Counted from the first letter of the stretch, positions 8,301 to 15,886 are shown. The stretch: DNA of 34,698 bases from Selenomonadales bacterium UBA7018 (GCA_002448305.1 DJWY01000007.1:1-34698), one strand, 5' to 3'. Program-made: numbers and translations. Notes: generated by a model not told the origin, from the sequence alone.

Positions 8301-8479
8301 ATAAAATTCAAATTCGGCGCGTAGGCAAAATGCCACAGACCGTTAAGCGAAAGGAAAAATCTCGACCGCCCGCTTGCGAGTTCCGCGACGCTTGCAAAAT
8401 ATTTGTGGTCGGAATGCGCCGGCAATCTGTTCTCTTGAAAGTACTCTGGATTCGGTAAATTTTTAAGATTGAATGTCAA
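5384..8479 (-). CDS. lacZ: Beta-galactosidase, GH2 family (LacZ type)
   Basis: The 1031-residue enzyme cleaves lactose to glucose and galactose. It has the LacZ architecture: a jelly-roll sugar-binding domain opening with NLPNPEYFQENRLPAHSDH, two immunoglobulin-like domains around the barrel, and a large C-terminal small-chain domain. Catalytic motifs are WSCGNES with acid/base E453 and CCEYSHAMGNS with nucleophile E520. GVNRHEFD (336-343) and TSHYPNP (372-378) are also characteristic. I place the start at the TTG at 8479, since GAGGAGGAG lies 6 nt upstream and the homology begins immediately after it. This start overlaps the 3' end of galT by 17 nt. A start at 8560 would add 27 residues of out-of-frame galT sequence. 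Length is close to E. coli LacZ (1024). A cytoplasmic location follows from the lack of a signal peptide. Confidence 0.96.
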   Translation of the reverse strand: MTFNLKNLPNPEYFQENRLPAHSDHKYFASVAELASGRSRFFLSLNGLWHFAYAPNLNFIPSDFASEKVDCHDWQTIRVPAHIQTENFGKPHYTNTTYIWDGHEVIKPGEIPARDNPVACYVKYFNAPDWKNFFVSFQGAESGIAIWLNGNFVGYSEDSFTPSDFDLTPFIKQGENKLAAAVFRYTSGSWLEDQDFWRFSGIFRDVILYSKPELHAEDIFIHAAPINNYTDGNLKIETLWNSDAEKVVELKLFDRNNSCVLDDTKTFSGKEFTFAYGLKNISLWSAEKPNLYRALLVVKNSAGEVVEVIAQNIGFREIKLENTLIKINGKRIVFKGVNRHEFDCFNGRAGNPADIEKDIIALKRNNINALRTSHYPNPSRLYELCDIYGLYMIDETNLETHGSWMKNGGCYRDENTIPDDNPKWLAAVVDRAKSMLERDKNHPSILIWSCGNESCGGKNIFEMHEFFKRRDPSRLVHYEGIFWDRRFNATSDFESQMYPTVASIKKFLAEKRDKPFICCEYSHAMGNSCGGLSKYTKLADVEKLYQGGFIWDFADQAIATDDGLKYGGDFGDRPTDYNFSGNGLFFADHTPTTKLQEVKFCYQNFELLPSEGAVKILNKSLFTNVADFDLKLNLLRDGVEVWTKTFDAPNILPGESADVKIDLPNYGAGEYALTASLCLKSENIFAERGFEIAFGQGVFKKSDSVSDVAAWLNKKNIYVSVAPLKNIRPVRVVQSDINLGVQGEGFAFMFSSAAGNLTSFKFNGEEFISVLPTPNFWRAPIDNDYGNGQHLDAAQWKLASLYKKCAKIEYRTAEKDFVAVERFFGEKFTGEFAADFVEVRFTYELFTTPKSFCAVTYKVNRDGSLKISQDYKKVDGLGDLPDFSMLFTVPKKFNRIKFYGLGPLDNYSDRLEGARLGIFESTIFEEVEPYLLPQECGNHCGLRWFEVLDNRARGLKIFAENPFEAQALPYSPHELELARHQEELPKQNYTFVKISSGQCGVGGDDSWGAPVLEEYKIKNSDKHFEFCLKGV

Positions 8480-9983
8480 AAAAATCTCCTCCTCTGCAAA
8501 GCTCAACAAATTTATCGAACGCCGCCAAGCCTTTTTCGTTGCGCTTGAATACGCCCGCATGTGCTAAAACTTCGCTGAATACGTGCCCAATTTCCGCCCG
8601 AATAATTTCATCAACGTTCTTGTCGGTAATTTTCTTGTACTTAGAGCGGATTTTTTTATACCAAGCGGCGTGTTTTTCAATGTCGGCAATGCCCGAAATG
8701 TCTTCGGCTCCGTTTAGGAAATTCTCTTTGACTTGCGCCATTTCGCTTTTCAATCGCGCGGGAAGAACTGCTAAGCCCATAACCTCAATCAAGCCGATAT
8801 TTTCTTTCTTAATGTGGTGAACTTCGTCATGCGGGTGGAAAATGCCGAGCGGGTGCTTTTCGCTCGTGCGATTGTTTCTGAAAACTAAATCCAATTCATA
8901 AGCCTTGCCGCGCCTCCTGCCAATCGGCGTTATCGTATTATGCGGCGCGTCAGTCTGCGCGAGAATTTCTACAGATTCATCGCTGTAGCCTCGCCACGCT
9001 TGCAAAACTTTTTCGGCAAGGTCAATCAACTGCTTGCGATTTTCCGACCGCAAACGCAAAGTTGACATAGGCCACTTAACGCGCCCCGCTTCGACTTTGG
9101 GGAAACCTGCGAAAGTATAAGTTTTTTCAATCGGAGCGAGTTCCATTGGGAAAGTATAATGCCCGCCTTGATAGTGGTCGTGCGAGAGAATCGAGCCGCC
9201 GACAATCGGCAAATCCGCATTGGAGCCAACAAAATAATGTGGAAATTCCGTTATGAAGTCGCAGATATTTTCAAACGTGTCGCGATTGATTTTCATCGGC
9301 ACGTGCAGATTATTCAAAACAATGCAATGCTCGTTGTAGTAGGTGTAAGGCGAATATTGCAGGAACCATTCGTTGCCGCGAAAGTTAAGCGGGATAATCC
9401 TATGAGTTTGGCGGGCGGGGTGCCCGGCATGCCCGGCGAAGCCTTCATTTTCACGGCAAAGCAAACATTTTGGATAGCCCGTCGCCTTGACGCTTTTAGC
9501 TTTGGCAATGTCGCGAGGATCTTTTTCGGGCTTGGAAAGGTTAATTGTCAAATCAAGTGCGCCGTATTCGGTCTCGGACTTCCAGACAACATTTTTATCA
9601 ATGCGAGCCTTGCGAATGTAATTCGAGGCGATACTGAACTTGTAGTAATTATCTGTGGCGAGTTCGGGCGATTTTTCGTAATCGCTCCTGAAGTTGCGGA
9701 TAACTTCGCTCGGACGCGGCATAACGCAATCCATAATTCGCGTGTCGAAAAGGTCGCGTTCGTTAATCGTGTCATCGATAATTTTTTCCGCAACCGCATA
9801 GTCAAGCATATTTTCAAGAATCGGCGTTGCGGTCTCCAGAGTCTCCGTAATTTTTTCGGGAACAAATTCGCCCGCGCCAAGCAAATCAATCAATTTATTT
9901 GCCGCGTAATATTCGTCACTTTGCGCCATAAGTTTTTGTTGCTTAGCAAAATTCAGCAGGCGATTTATTTCGGTGTTAATCAT
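8463..9983 (-). CDS. galT: UDP-glucose--hexose-1-phosphate uridylyltransferase, class II
   Basis: GalT transfers UMP from UDP-glucose to galactose-1-phosphate, giving UDP-galactose and glucose-1-phosphate. The 506-residue length and sequence style fit the class II (Firmicute) enzymes rather than the ~350-residue E. coli class I. Visible are YPKCLLCRENEG (170-181, with C173 and C176) and SHDHYQGG (267-274), which carries the HxH-type catalytic histidines. The ATG at 9983 has AAGGA 8 nt upstream and follows the galE stop by 12 nt. The 3' end overlaps the lacZ start by 17 nt. The gene sits between galE and lacZ in the operon, as expected for coordinated galactose release and use. Confidence 0.95.
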   Translation of the reverse strand: MINTEINRLLNFAKQQKLMAQSDEYYAANKLIDLLGAGEFVPEKITETLETATPILENMLDYAVAEKIIDDTINERDLFDTRIMDCVMPRPSEVIRNFRSDYEKSPELATDNYYKFSIASNYIRKARIDKNVVWKSETEYGALDLTINLSKPEKDPRDIAKAKSVKATGYPKCLLCRENEGFAGHAGHPARQTHRIIPLNFRGNEWFLQYSPYTYYNEHCIVLNNLHVPMKINRDTFENICDFITEFPHYFVGSNADLPIVGGSILSHDHYQGGHYTFPMELAPIEKTYTFAGFPKVEAGRVKWPMSTLRLRSENRKQLIDLAEKVLQAWRGYSDESVEILAQTDAPHNTITPIGRRRGKAYELDLVFRNNRTSEKHPLGIFHPHDEVHHIKKENIGLIEVMGLAVLPARLKSEMAQVKENFLNGAEDISGIADIEKHAAWYKKIRSKYKKITDKNVDEIIRAEIGHVFSEVLAHAGVFKRNEKGLAAFDKFVELCRGGDFFDIQS

Positions 9984-9995
9984 AATTTTTTCCTT

Positions 9996-10985
9996 TCAAT
10001 CCCCGTAGCCGTTGGGGTGATTTTTATGCCACGTCCAAGCGGTTGAGATAATTTTTTCCACGTCGGCAAATTGCGGCGTCCAACCTAAAATTTTTCTAGC
10101 CTTATCACTTGAGGCGATGAGTTGAGCGGGGTCGCCAGCGCGGCGCGTGCCCATTTCCGTTTTAATTTTCTGTCCGGTAACTTTTTCAGCCGCGATAATC
10201 ATTTCCTTGACGGAGAAGCCCTGCCCGTTGCCGAGATTGAAAACATTTGACGCGCCGCCCTCGCGTAGATATTTCAAAGCTAAAATATGGGCGTCGGCAA
10301 GGTCGATAACGTGAATGTAATCGCGCAGGCAAGTCCCGTCGGGCGTGGGGTAGTCTTCGCCGAAAATTGTAATGTGGTCGCGTTTCCCTAGCGGCACTTG
10401 CAAAATCAGCGGAATCAAATGCGTTTCGGGGTGATGGTCTTCGCCGATTGAGCCATCCTCGACCGCGCCCGCCGCATTAAAGTAGCGCAAACTCACAAAG
10501 CGAACGCCATTTGCGCGGCTTACCCACTTCATCATTTTTTCCATAATCAATTTCGATTCGCCATAAGGATTAATCGGTTGCTTTCTGTCGTTTTCTTCGA
10601 TAGGAAATTTTTCCGGCTCGCCGTAAGTGGCGGCAGTAGAACTGAAAACAATTTTATCAACGCCATTTCTGACCATTGATTCAAGCAAGATTTGCATTCC
10701 GTAAACGTTATTATTGAAATATTTTAGCGGCTTTTCGACGCTTTCTCCCGCCTCTATATAGGCGGCAAAATGAATCACGGCTTCAATTTTGTTTTCGGTA
10801 AAAATTTGGTCGAGAATTTTGGCGTCGCGAATATCGCCCTGATAAAATTTGGCGGCAGGATTGATTGCGCCGCGATGACCGTGCTGAAGATTATCGATGA
10901 TAACGACTTCTTCGCCGGCTTTCACCAGCTGATAAACTGCGTGCGAACCGATATAGCCCGCGCCACCGCATACTAAAATTGCCAT
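9996..10985 (-). CDS. galE: UDP-glucose 4-epimerase
   Basis: GalE regenerates UDP-glucose from UDP-galactose using tightly bound NAD, closing the Leloir cycle. The 329-residue length is standard. The NAD-binding motif GGAGYIGSH (7-15), SST (115-117) and the catalytic YxxxK (Y141, K145 in NPYGESKL) are intact, as are RYFNAAGA and LRDYIHVIDLADAH from the extended-SDR epimerases. I chose the ATG at 10985 because MAILVCGG is the normal N-terminus and AGAGGTG sits 6 nt upstream. A GTG at 10994 overlaps that ribosome site and is unlikely. It lies 12 nt downstream of galK and 12 nt upstream of galT. Confidence 0.96.
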   Translation of the reverse strand: MAILVCGGAGYIGSHAVYQLVKAGEEVVIIDNLQHGHRGAINPAAKFYQGDIRDAKILDQIFTENKIEAVIHFAAYIEAGESVEKPLKYFNNNVYGMQILLESMVRNGVDKIVFSSTAATYGEPEKFPIEENDRKQPINPYGESKLIMEKMMKWVSRANGVRFVSLRYFNAAGAVEDGSIGEDHHPETHLIPLILQVPLGKRDHITIFGEDYPTPDGTCLRDYIHVIDLADAHILALKYLREGGASNVFNLGNGQGFSVKEMIIAAEKVTGQKIKTEMGTRRAGDPAQLIASSDKARKILGWTPQFADVEKIISTAWTWHKNHPNGYGD

Positions 10986-10997
10986 TAAAATCACCTC

Positions 10998-12167
10998 TTA
11001 AATTTTGTGTGTGCTTTGAGAAATATCCGCAACGTAAAAGCTCGGCGCGTAGCCAATTTTTTTCGTGTAGCCCTCTTCGAGCTTAGCTTTAAATTCATCA
11101 ATCGCAGAATTTTTGACAATGCTGACGGTCGAACCGCCGAAGCCCGCACCCGTCATTCTCGAACCTATGCAACCTTCGACGCCCCAAGCAAGCTCGGCTA
11201 AGGTATCAAGCTCAATTCCTGTTACGTCGTAATCGTCGCGAAGAGAAACGTGCGAATCGTGCATAAGTTGCCCGAACTTTTCCAAATCATTATTTTCAAG
11301 CGCGGCGACTGCCTCAAGTGTCCGCTGATTTTCGCGAACTGCATGACGCGCACGAAGTCTTTCAATCGGTGAGCTGATATTTTCCGCTAATTTGTCGAAC
11401 TCTTCGTTAGTTAATTCTCCCCAAGCTTTTAACTCAGGCTTTACGGCTTGAACTTTTTTCAGAGCGTGTTCGCATTGTTGGCGGCGTTCATTGTAAGCGG
11501 AAGTAACGAGCGAATGCGGCTTATTTGTATTCGTTATGACAATCGCGCAGTCGTCGAGCTTAATCGGGCTGTAGCGATATTTTAGCGTGTTGCAGTCTAG
11601 GAGGATCGCGCAATCTTTCTTGCCCATGCCGACAGCAAATTGATCCATAATGCCGCAATTCATGCCAACGAATTCATTTTCCGCTTTCTGCGAGAGCTTA
11701 ACCATTTCGACCATATCCAGCCCGAAATTAAAATTCTCGTTCAAAATGACGGCGGTTAAAACTTCCAGAGACGCCGACGAACTAAGACCGGCTCCCGCAG
11801 GTAACGTACCATAAATTACAATGTCAAAGCCATTCGTCGCCGTATGTCCTGCCTGCTCAAATGTGGCAATCGTGCCCGCAACGTAATTTGCCCAGTCGTA
11901 AGCGCGATTGTATTTTAAGCCGTTCATTTTAAATTCAATAACGCCTTTGTCCGCCATGTTCATAGAATAAATGCGCGTCATGTTATCTTTTCGGGGCGCG
12001 ACCAAAGCATAAGTGCCCAGCGAAATTGCGCAGGGAAAGACATTGCCGCCATTGTAGTCGGTATGCTCGCCGATTAAATTCACGCGACCTGGCGAAAAAT
12101 ATTTTTGAGTATCCGCCGCGCCGAATGTCTCTTCAAACGCCTCCTTGATAACGTCAAAAACTTCCAT
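10998..12167 (-). CDS. galK: Galactokinase
   Basis: GalK phosphorylates alpha-D-galactose at C1 with ATP, the first committed step of the Leloir pathway. The 389 residues contain all GHMP-kinase signatures: GRVNLIGEHTDYNGG (27-41, galactose binding), LPAGAGLSSSASLE (122-135, phosphate loop), the NCGIMDQF region with the catalytic aspartate, and GAGFGGS near residue 345. The ATG at 12167 has GGGAGG 7 nt upstream. It follows the symporter gene by 18 nt and is the second gene of the operon. Nothing unusual is visible. Confidence 0.97.
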   Translation of the reverse strand: MEVFDVIKEAFEETFGAADTQKYFSPGRVNLIGEHTDYNGGNVFPCAISLGTYALVAPRKDNMTRIYSMNMADKGVIEFKMNGLKYNRAYDWANYVAGTIATFEQAGHTATNGFDIVIYGTLPAGAGLSSSASLEVLTAVILNENFNFGLDMVEMVKLSQKAENEFVGMNCGIMDQFAVGMGKKDCAILLDCNTLKYRYSPIKLDDCAIVITNTNKPHSLVTSAYNERRQQCEHALKKVQAVKPELKAWGELTNEEFDKLAENISSPIERLRARHAVRENQRTLEAVAALENNDLEKFGQLMHDSHVSLRDDYDVTGIELDTLAELAWGVEGCIGSRMTGAGFGGSTVSIVKNSAIDEFKAKLEEGYTKKIGYAPSFYVADISQSTHKI

Positions 12168-12185
12168 GACAAAACCTCCCCAAAA

Positions 12186-13607
12186 TTACTTGTTCATATC
12201 CGCCCATTTTGCTTCAAGTTCTTTAACAATGCGCTCGTGCTCTTCTTCAGTGAGTTTCACTTTAGCGCGATAGAAAAGCCCCGCAATAATTATCAAGATA
12301 ACTGGCGCGGCGAACATAATCATTTTAAAATGTAAAACGCCGTCAGCAGAAATAGAATCGGCAGTTGCGCCGGAAACCATACCGACCCAAACCGCCGTAT
12401 AACCAACCATCGCGCTTGTAATCGCTCCGGAAAATTTATCAATCAGCGGACGCACACAAAGTACAAGTGCTTCGTCGCGGTGACCGAGCTTTAATTGCCC
12501 ATATTCAACGGTGTCAGTAATCGTCATCAAGACGACTAAGAAAACAAGCGGTTGCGGAAGTGCGAAAAGTCCTGCCGCAAACAATGTCATCATTACGCTT
12601 TTACCCGCGAAGGCGTAACAAATTAAAGCGATAATCATAATACTAATTGATACGAAGAATAAACCTCTGCGGCTGAATTTTTTCGTTAAAGTCGGGAAGA
12701 GGGCAACGGCAGCAAGTCCGATAACAACGTTTATAATGCCGAGAAAAGAAAATTGCGTGGAGTCCCCCAGAATGTAAATAAAATAATACAAATTAAAGTT
12801 GTTGACGATATTTGCACCCAAGCCATAAATCAAATATGTAAAAGCAATCCACATAAGCTGATCATTTTTGGAAAGCACTTTGAAAACATCACTGAAGCCG
12901 GTCTCTTCCTTATTTTCGCGCAGAGCTGATTGCTCTTCTTTCGTGCCGATACCGAGAATGATTGCGCCGATAACAGATATTGCGCCACCAATGCAGGCAA
13001 ATGCAAACCAGCCGTGAGGGTCGCCCGCGCCGCCATTTTGATTTATCGAGAAGAAAAGTACCAACGGCATAACCATAACCGTTACCAACTGCGCCCCGAA
13101 AACTGAACCGATACGCGCATAAGTTGCAGTGATTTCGCGCTCGCGGCTGTCGAAACTCAAAGCCGGAATCATCGACCAAATCGCAACGTCTTTAGCGGAA
13201 TAAAAAACGTCCATAATCAGATACACTACCGCGAATCCAATTAAGTACGTCATAGGATTAGTCATTGCCGCTCCGCCAAAGTCCGTGAACAAAATAGCCA
13301 AACAGACCGCACCAACGACGCCGCCGACTAAAACCCACGGTTTAAATTTCCCCCAACGAGTTTTAGTCTTGTCAATCATGTTACCAATGAACGGGTCAAT
13401 TAAAAGTTCACCGACGCGCAAAACTAAAATAATCGTCGTGACAACACCAATCATGTAAGCATCTTGCAATTTACTTTCGGCATCGGTCGAATTGAAAAGA
13501 TTACTGGTAACAAAAATCATAAAATAGCTACCCAGCATCATGTAAAAAACATCGTGTCCGAAAGTACCGCAAGCATAAGCAACGCGCTGAATAAATTTAC
13601 TGCTCAT
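12186..13607 (-). CDS. GPH-family galactoside:cation symporter
   Basis: This 473-residue inner-membrane protein has about 12 hydrophobic segments and the GPH signature DPFIGNMIDKTKTRWGKFKP (71-90) of the MelB/LacS/XylP family. It should import a galactoside such as lactose, melibiose or galactose with Na+ or H+. It ends after the transmembrane region, so it lacks the C-terminal EIIA-like domain of streptococcal LacS and cannot be regulated by PTS phosphorylation in that way. The ATG at 13607 is chosen because AGGAGG is 7-8 nt upstream and MSSKFIQRVAYACGTFGHDV is a normal GPH N-terminus. A frame start at 13691 would add 28 implausible residues. It is first in the seven-gene operon and divergent from the AraC regulator. 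The substrate is inferred from the operon. Confidence 0.92.
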   Translation of the reverse strand: MSSKFIQRVAYACGTFGHDVFYMMLGSYFMIFVTSNLFNSTDAESKLQDAYMIGVVTTIILVLRVGELLIDPFIGNMIDKTKTRWGKFKPWVLVGGVVGAVCLAILFTDFGGAAMTNPMTYLIGFAVVYLIMDVFYSAKDVAIWSMIPALSFDSREREITATYARIGSVFGAQLVTVMVMPLVLFFSINQNGGAGDPHGWFAFACIGGAISVIGAIILGIGTKEEQSALRENKEETGFSDVFKVLSKNDQLMWIAFTYLIYGLGANIVNNFNLYYFIYILGDSTQFSFLGIINVVIGLAAVALFPTLTKKFSRRGLFFVSISIMIIALICYAFAGKSVMMTLFAAGLFALPQPLVFLVVLMTITDTVEYGQLKLGHRDEALVLCVRPLIDKFSGAITSAMVGYTAVWVGMVSGATADSISADGVLHFKMIMFAAPVILIIIAGLFYRAKVKLTEEEHERIVKELEAKWADMNK

Positions 13608-13744
13608 AAAAATAAACCTCCTCTGCTTTTTGTTGATTGAACGTTCTTCAAATGTTTTTAAAACATGGTATTTCTCCTTCCTTGCGCACAAGTAAAAAAC
13701 AAATTATCATTGTCCAAAGAAAAATACTTTTGGGAGTGAGCAAA
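13608..13744. promoter_or_regulatory. Divergent control region of the galactoside operon and its regulator
   Basis: This 137-bp region lies between the first operon gene and the AraC gene. Two palindromes sit in the operon leader: GAACGTTC at 13639-13646 and ATGTTTT-T-AAAACAT at 13652-13666. Ribosome sites are AGGAGG (minus, near 13617) and GGGAG (plus, 13732-13736). No strong minus-strand promoter is obvious. The best candidate -35 is TTGGAC (about 13712-13717), with a poor -10. This fits a promoter that needs an activator, which is inference. Confidence 0.55.
13682..13710 (+). promoter_or_regulatory. Candidate sigma-70-type promoter of the AraC gene
   Basis: TTGCGC at 13682-13687 and TATCAT at 13705-13710 are separated by exactly 17 nt and lie 35 nt before the ATG at 13745. 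The -10 matches consensus at five of six positions; the -35 matches only its TTG. Confidence 0.4.
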
Positions 13745-14605
13745 ATGGAAAATCGGCAAGCAGTAAATATGCCTTTATATAATGAAGATGAATTTTGCCT
13801 TGTGAAATTTGGACATTCGTTTACTTATCCCGGTCACACCTACGGTCCAGCCGTGCGCCCTTATTATTTAGTACATTATATCCTTTCTGGCAAGGGAATT
13901 TTTAAAATCAATCAGCATACCTATCACCTTCACGAGGGACAAGGCTTTTTAATTGTGCCGAATCTGCAGACCGTTTACACCAGCGACATTGACGAGCCTT
14001 GGCAATATATTTGGGTCAGTTTTAATGGGCGTGTAGCAAAAACTGTCGTCAATTCTCTTGGGCTATCGAAAGACAATCCTGTTTTCTCTTGCAATCCTGA
14101 AAGCGGCGAAAAGTTGAAAAATTTTGTTCTCGAAATGCTCAAGAAAAATGATTTTATGCTTTCGGATATTTATTATCGTTGGGGATTATTCTTTCAATTC
14201 ACGTCGATTCTTGCTGAGGCTCAAAAAGAATTCATGCCCAAAGCTGACGTCAATACTTATGTTTCGCACATGATGAATTATATCAATCATCACATTGAAG
14301 AAAATATTTCTGTGCTAGATGTAGCCGATTATGTTAAGCTTGCGCGAAGTTATGCTACAACGATATTCACAAAACAAGTTGGAATGTCTCCTAAAAGTTA
14401 CATTCAAAATTGTCGTTTGACTAAGGCTCGCGCTCTTTTGGAATCTTCGACTTTGACAATCGCAGAAATTGCTTACTCTTGCGGCTATGCTAAAAGTGAA
14501 TCACTTATCAAAGCGTTCAGCAAAAGATATGACATAAGTCCTGGCGATTACCGAAAAAAATTAAAGGCAAAGGGGCGGCATCTTAGCGGTGTCAACGATT
14601 GGTAA
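13745..14605 (+). CDS. AraC-family transcriptional regulator
   Basis: The 286-residue protein has an N-terminal cupin-type sensor domain (~20-150; RPYYLVHYILSGKG, then EGQGFLIVPNLQTVY) and a C-terminal AraC double helix-turn-helix (~186-275). The latter shows SVLDVADYVKLARSYATTIF, VGMSPKSYIQNCRLTKARAL and IAEIAYSCGYAKSESLIKAF. I chose the ATG at 13745, with GGGAG 8 nt upstream. The upstream start at 13637 would include operon leader sequence. Divergent placement next to a sugar symporter is the classic arrangement of an activator of alpha-galactoside or lactose genes such as MsmR or RafR. The inducer is unknown. Its stop overlaps the tail of a minus-strand acetyltransferase remnant. Confidence 0.92.
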   Translation: MENRQAVNMPLYNEDEFCLVKFGHSFTYPGHTYGPAVRPYYLVHYILSGKGIFKINQHTYHLHEGQGFLIVPNLQTVYTSDIDEPWQYIWVSFNGRVAKTVVNSLGLSKDNPVFSCNPESGEKLKNFVLEMLKKNDFMLSDIYYRWGLFFQFTSILAEAQKEFMPKADVNTYVSHMMNYINHHIEENISVLDVADYVKLARSYATTIFTKQVGMSPKSYIQNCRLTKARALLESSTLTIAEIAYSCGYAKSESLIKAFSKRYDISPGDYRKKLKAKGRHLSGVNDW

Positions 14606-14728
14606 TTTCTCGAACGACGCGGCACTCAACGCCTATAGCCAAAACATTTGCGGGAATTGCATTTCTAAAATTTGAGCGTCCATAGGGTCATAAACTAATC
14701 CGCTGTTTTTAAGCTCCAAGTTCGTCAT
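14592..14728 (-). pseudogene. Collapsed sugar O-acetyltransferase (LacA/Maa type)
   Basis: On the minus strand the ATG at 14728, preceded by a G-rich ribosome site, encodes MTNLELKNSGLVYDPMDAQI then LEMQFPQMFWL and a TAG. This resembles the N-terminal maltose-acetyltransferase segment (xxGxxYDPxDxEL). Two bases out of frame, the same strand continues AIGVECRVVREITNR and stops at 14592, which is the usual C-terminal ending of hexapeptide sugar acetyltransferases (GVPCRVIREI type). About 140 residues, the whole left-handed beta-helix, are therefore deleted between the two ends. The remnant overlaps the last codons of the AraC gene. Galactoside acetyltransferases often accompany lac genes, so it may once have belonged to this locus. 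Confidence 0.62.
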
Positions 14729-14881
14729 AAAATCCCCCCCAAAAAATCTTTCGTTACGAATAAAGTATAAAATCTTCCAAAAATTTTACATAGCCGTAAA
14801 TGTTTGTTATTACTTCTACTTTGTTATTTATCTCCTGAAGGTTAGGATTTGGAATTTCGTTAGGAGCTCTTTTATTCTACT

Positions 14882-15395
14882 TTATGTGATGAAGAATCAA
14901 TCGTTAAGCCGCAAGAAATTAAATGGCGCGATGAATCCGAACTTAAAAAATCTGGCGGCGCGTTGCATGGCAAGCTTGATTTGCTGGTTGATTTGGATTT
15001 CAGAATGGCGGCAAGTGCGCTTTATTCTGATGTCGTCTTGCCGACCGCGACTTGATTTCGATAGCCAACAACTTTTGACACTATTTAGAGGCGGGCAAAC
15101 AATTTGGCTAAACGAAAAGGACGCGCAATCAATCGGCGTCAAGGATAATGATTGGTGCGAAGTTTACAATAGAAATGGCGTCGTCATTTCCCGCGCTGTT
15201 GTCAGCCCCAGATTGCCTCGCGGCGTTATGTTCATGTCTCACGCGCAAGACCGCCATATCAACGTTCCCATGTCGAAAATTCTGGCACGTATAACACGCC
15301 AACTAGAATTCATATGAAGCCAACGCATATGATTGGTATCTACGGACAATTAAGTTACGGCTTTAACTACTGGTCCGAATTGGGATGATGACCTT
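14882..15395 (+). pseudogene. narG: Nitrate reductase alpha subunit remnants (NarG C-terminal region)
   Basis: Several pieces of a NarG-like molybdoenzyme lie in order but in different frames. From 14882 a frame reads CDEESIVKPQEIKWRDESEL and then LDLLVDLDFRMAASALYSDV with VLPTAT, ending in a stop near 15055. From about 15045 another frame reads LLTLFRGGQTIWLNEKDAQS, DNDWCEVYNRNGVVISRAVV and MFMSHAQDRHINVPMSK, the molybdopterin-dinucleotide-binding C-terminal domain. From about 15285 a third frame reads NTPTRIHMKPTHMIGIYGQL and SYGFNYW. The segment between PTAT and LLTLF (WYEK onward) is deleted, and small indels explain the later frame changes. The open frame 14886-15317 is therefore only partly gene-like. 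No functional product is expected. Confidence 0.72.
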
Positions 15396-15459
15396 GCGGG
15401 CGGCGATTCGGCTTATTGGAATGTTCGTCCCGAAAAGTTTAACGGACAGCATTGGCATA

Positions 15460-15675
15460 AGCGAGCATATGTATCACATTATCGCGCTCGGCTATGATGA
15501 CGAAAAAATTAACGTCTTCGCTCAAGCGACGCTGGCAAAACTTTTAGACGACAGCTTAAGCGGCGGCGATTTAACTGCGCTAGCGTTGGAGACGGGCAAA
15601 TTTGGCGTTGATGTTATGGCACTTTTGGACAAGGCGAATACTGAAACTTACGGCAATCCGGAACTCGAACTTTGA
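15460..15675 (+). pseudogene. hcp: Hybrid-cluster protein (hydroxylamine reductase) fragment
   Basis: From about 15460 the frame reads SEHMYHIIALGYDDEKINVF, then a helical stretch, then VDVMALLDKANTETYGNPEL. This matches the N-terminal helical region of Hcp, in which LLDKANTxTYGNPE is distinctive. The upstream N-terminal cysteine cluster and everything after residue ~150 (the hybrid-cluster ligands) are missing. The preceding residues of the open frame from 15385 do not look like Hcp. It follows the NarG scraps directly, so two nitrogen-oxide respiration genes have been fused by deletion. It is non-functional. Confidence 0.6.
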
Positions 15676-15784
15676 ACTTGTCACGTCCGCTTTTTATGTA
15701 CTGATTGGCTTTACGGTCATCACGATTGGAATTTCTTGGTTTTTCTACGCTCGTCCCAATTCGGGTATAAAAAAAATGTTAATA
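15671..15784 (+). pseudogene. Transporter C-terminal membrane segment, possibly NarK-type
   Basis: The short frame FELVTSAFYVLIGFTVITIG then ISWFFYARPNSGIKK is one transmembrane helix ending in a positively charged tail, as at the end of a major-facilitator transporter. Its position next to NarG and Hcp fragments suggests a nitrate/nitrite transporter (NarK), but one helix cannot prove it. The following residues to 15916 run through an AT-rich stretch and a terminator and are not protein-like. Confidence 0.3.
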
Positions 15785-15850
15785 GCATTTCCAATAAAAA
15801 AAACGCTCCTCAGCAAGTTTAATCATTGCGGCTTTAGATTTTGGATAAGA

Positions 15851-15886
15851 AAAATCCCTGCTCAAAGGATTTTTGGCAGGGATTTT
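15851..15886. terminator. Bidirectional rho-independent terminator
   Basis: AAAATCCCTGC (15851-15861) pairs perfectly with GCAGGGATTTT (15876-15886), an 11-bp stem around a 14-nt loop. It lies 27 nt past the stop of the giant adhesin gene. On the minus strand it is followed by TTTTTCTTATCC, and on the plus strand by AAATTTTTATTTTT, so it can stop transcription in either direction. Confidence 0.8.

Noticed and set aside
2694..8458. Plus-strand frames of 73-150 codons opposite galM, GH36 and lacZ
   Set aside because: These are shadow frames of GC-rich-third-position coding DNA with no motif or ribosome site.
9159..10046. 295-codon plus-strand frame opposite galT
   Set aside because: galT has all its catalytic motifs on the minus strand; this frame shows no recognisable motif and runs across the galE/galT junction.
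13637..13744. Upstream start of the AraC gene, adding 36 residues
   Set aside because: The extension runs through the operon leader and candidate promoter; the ATG at 13745 has a ribosome site and fits family length.
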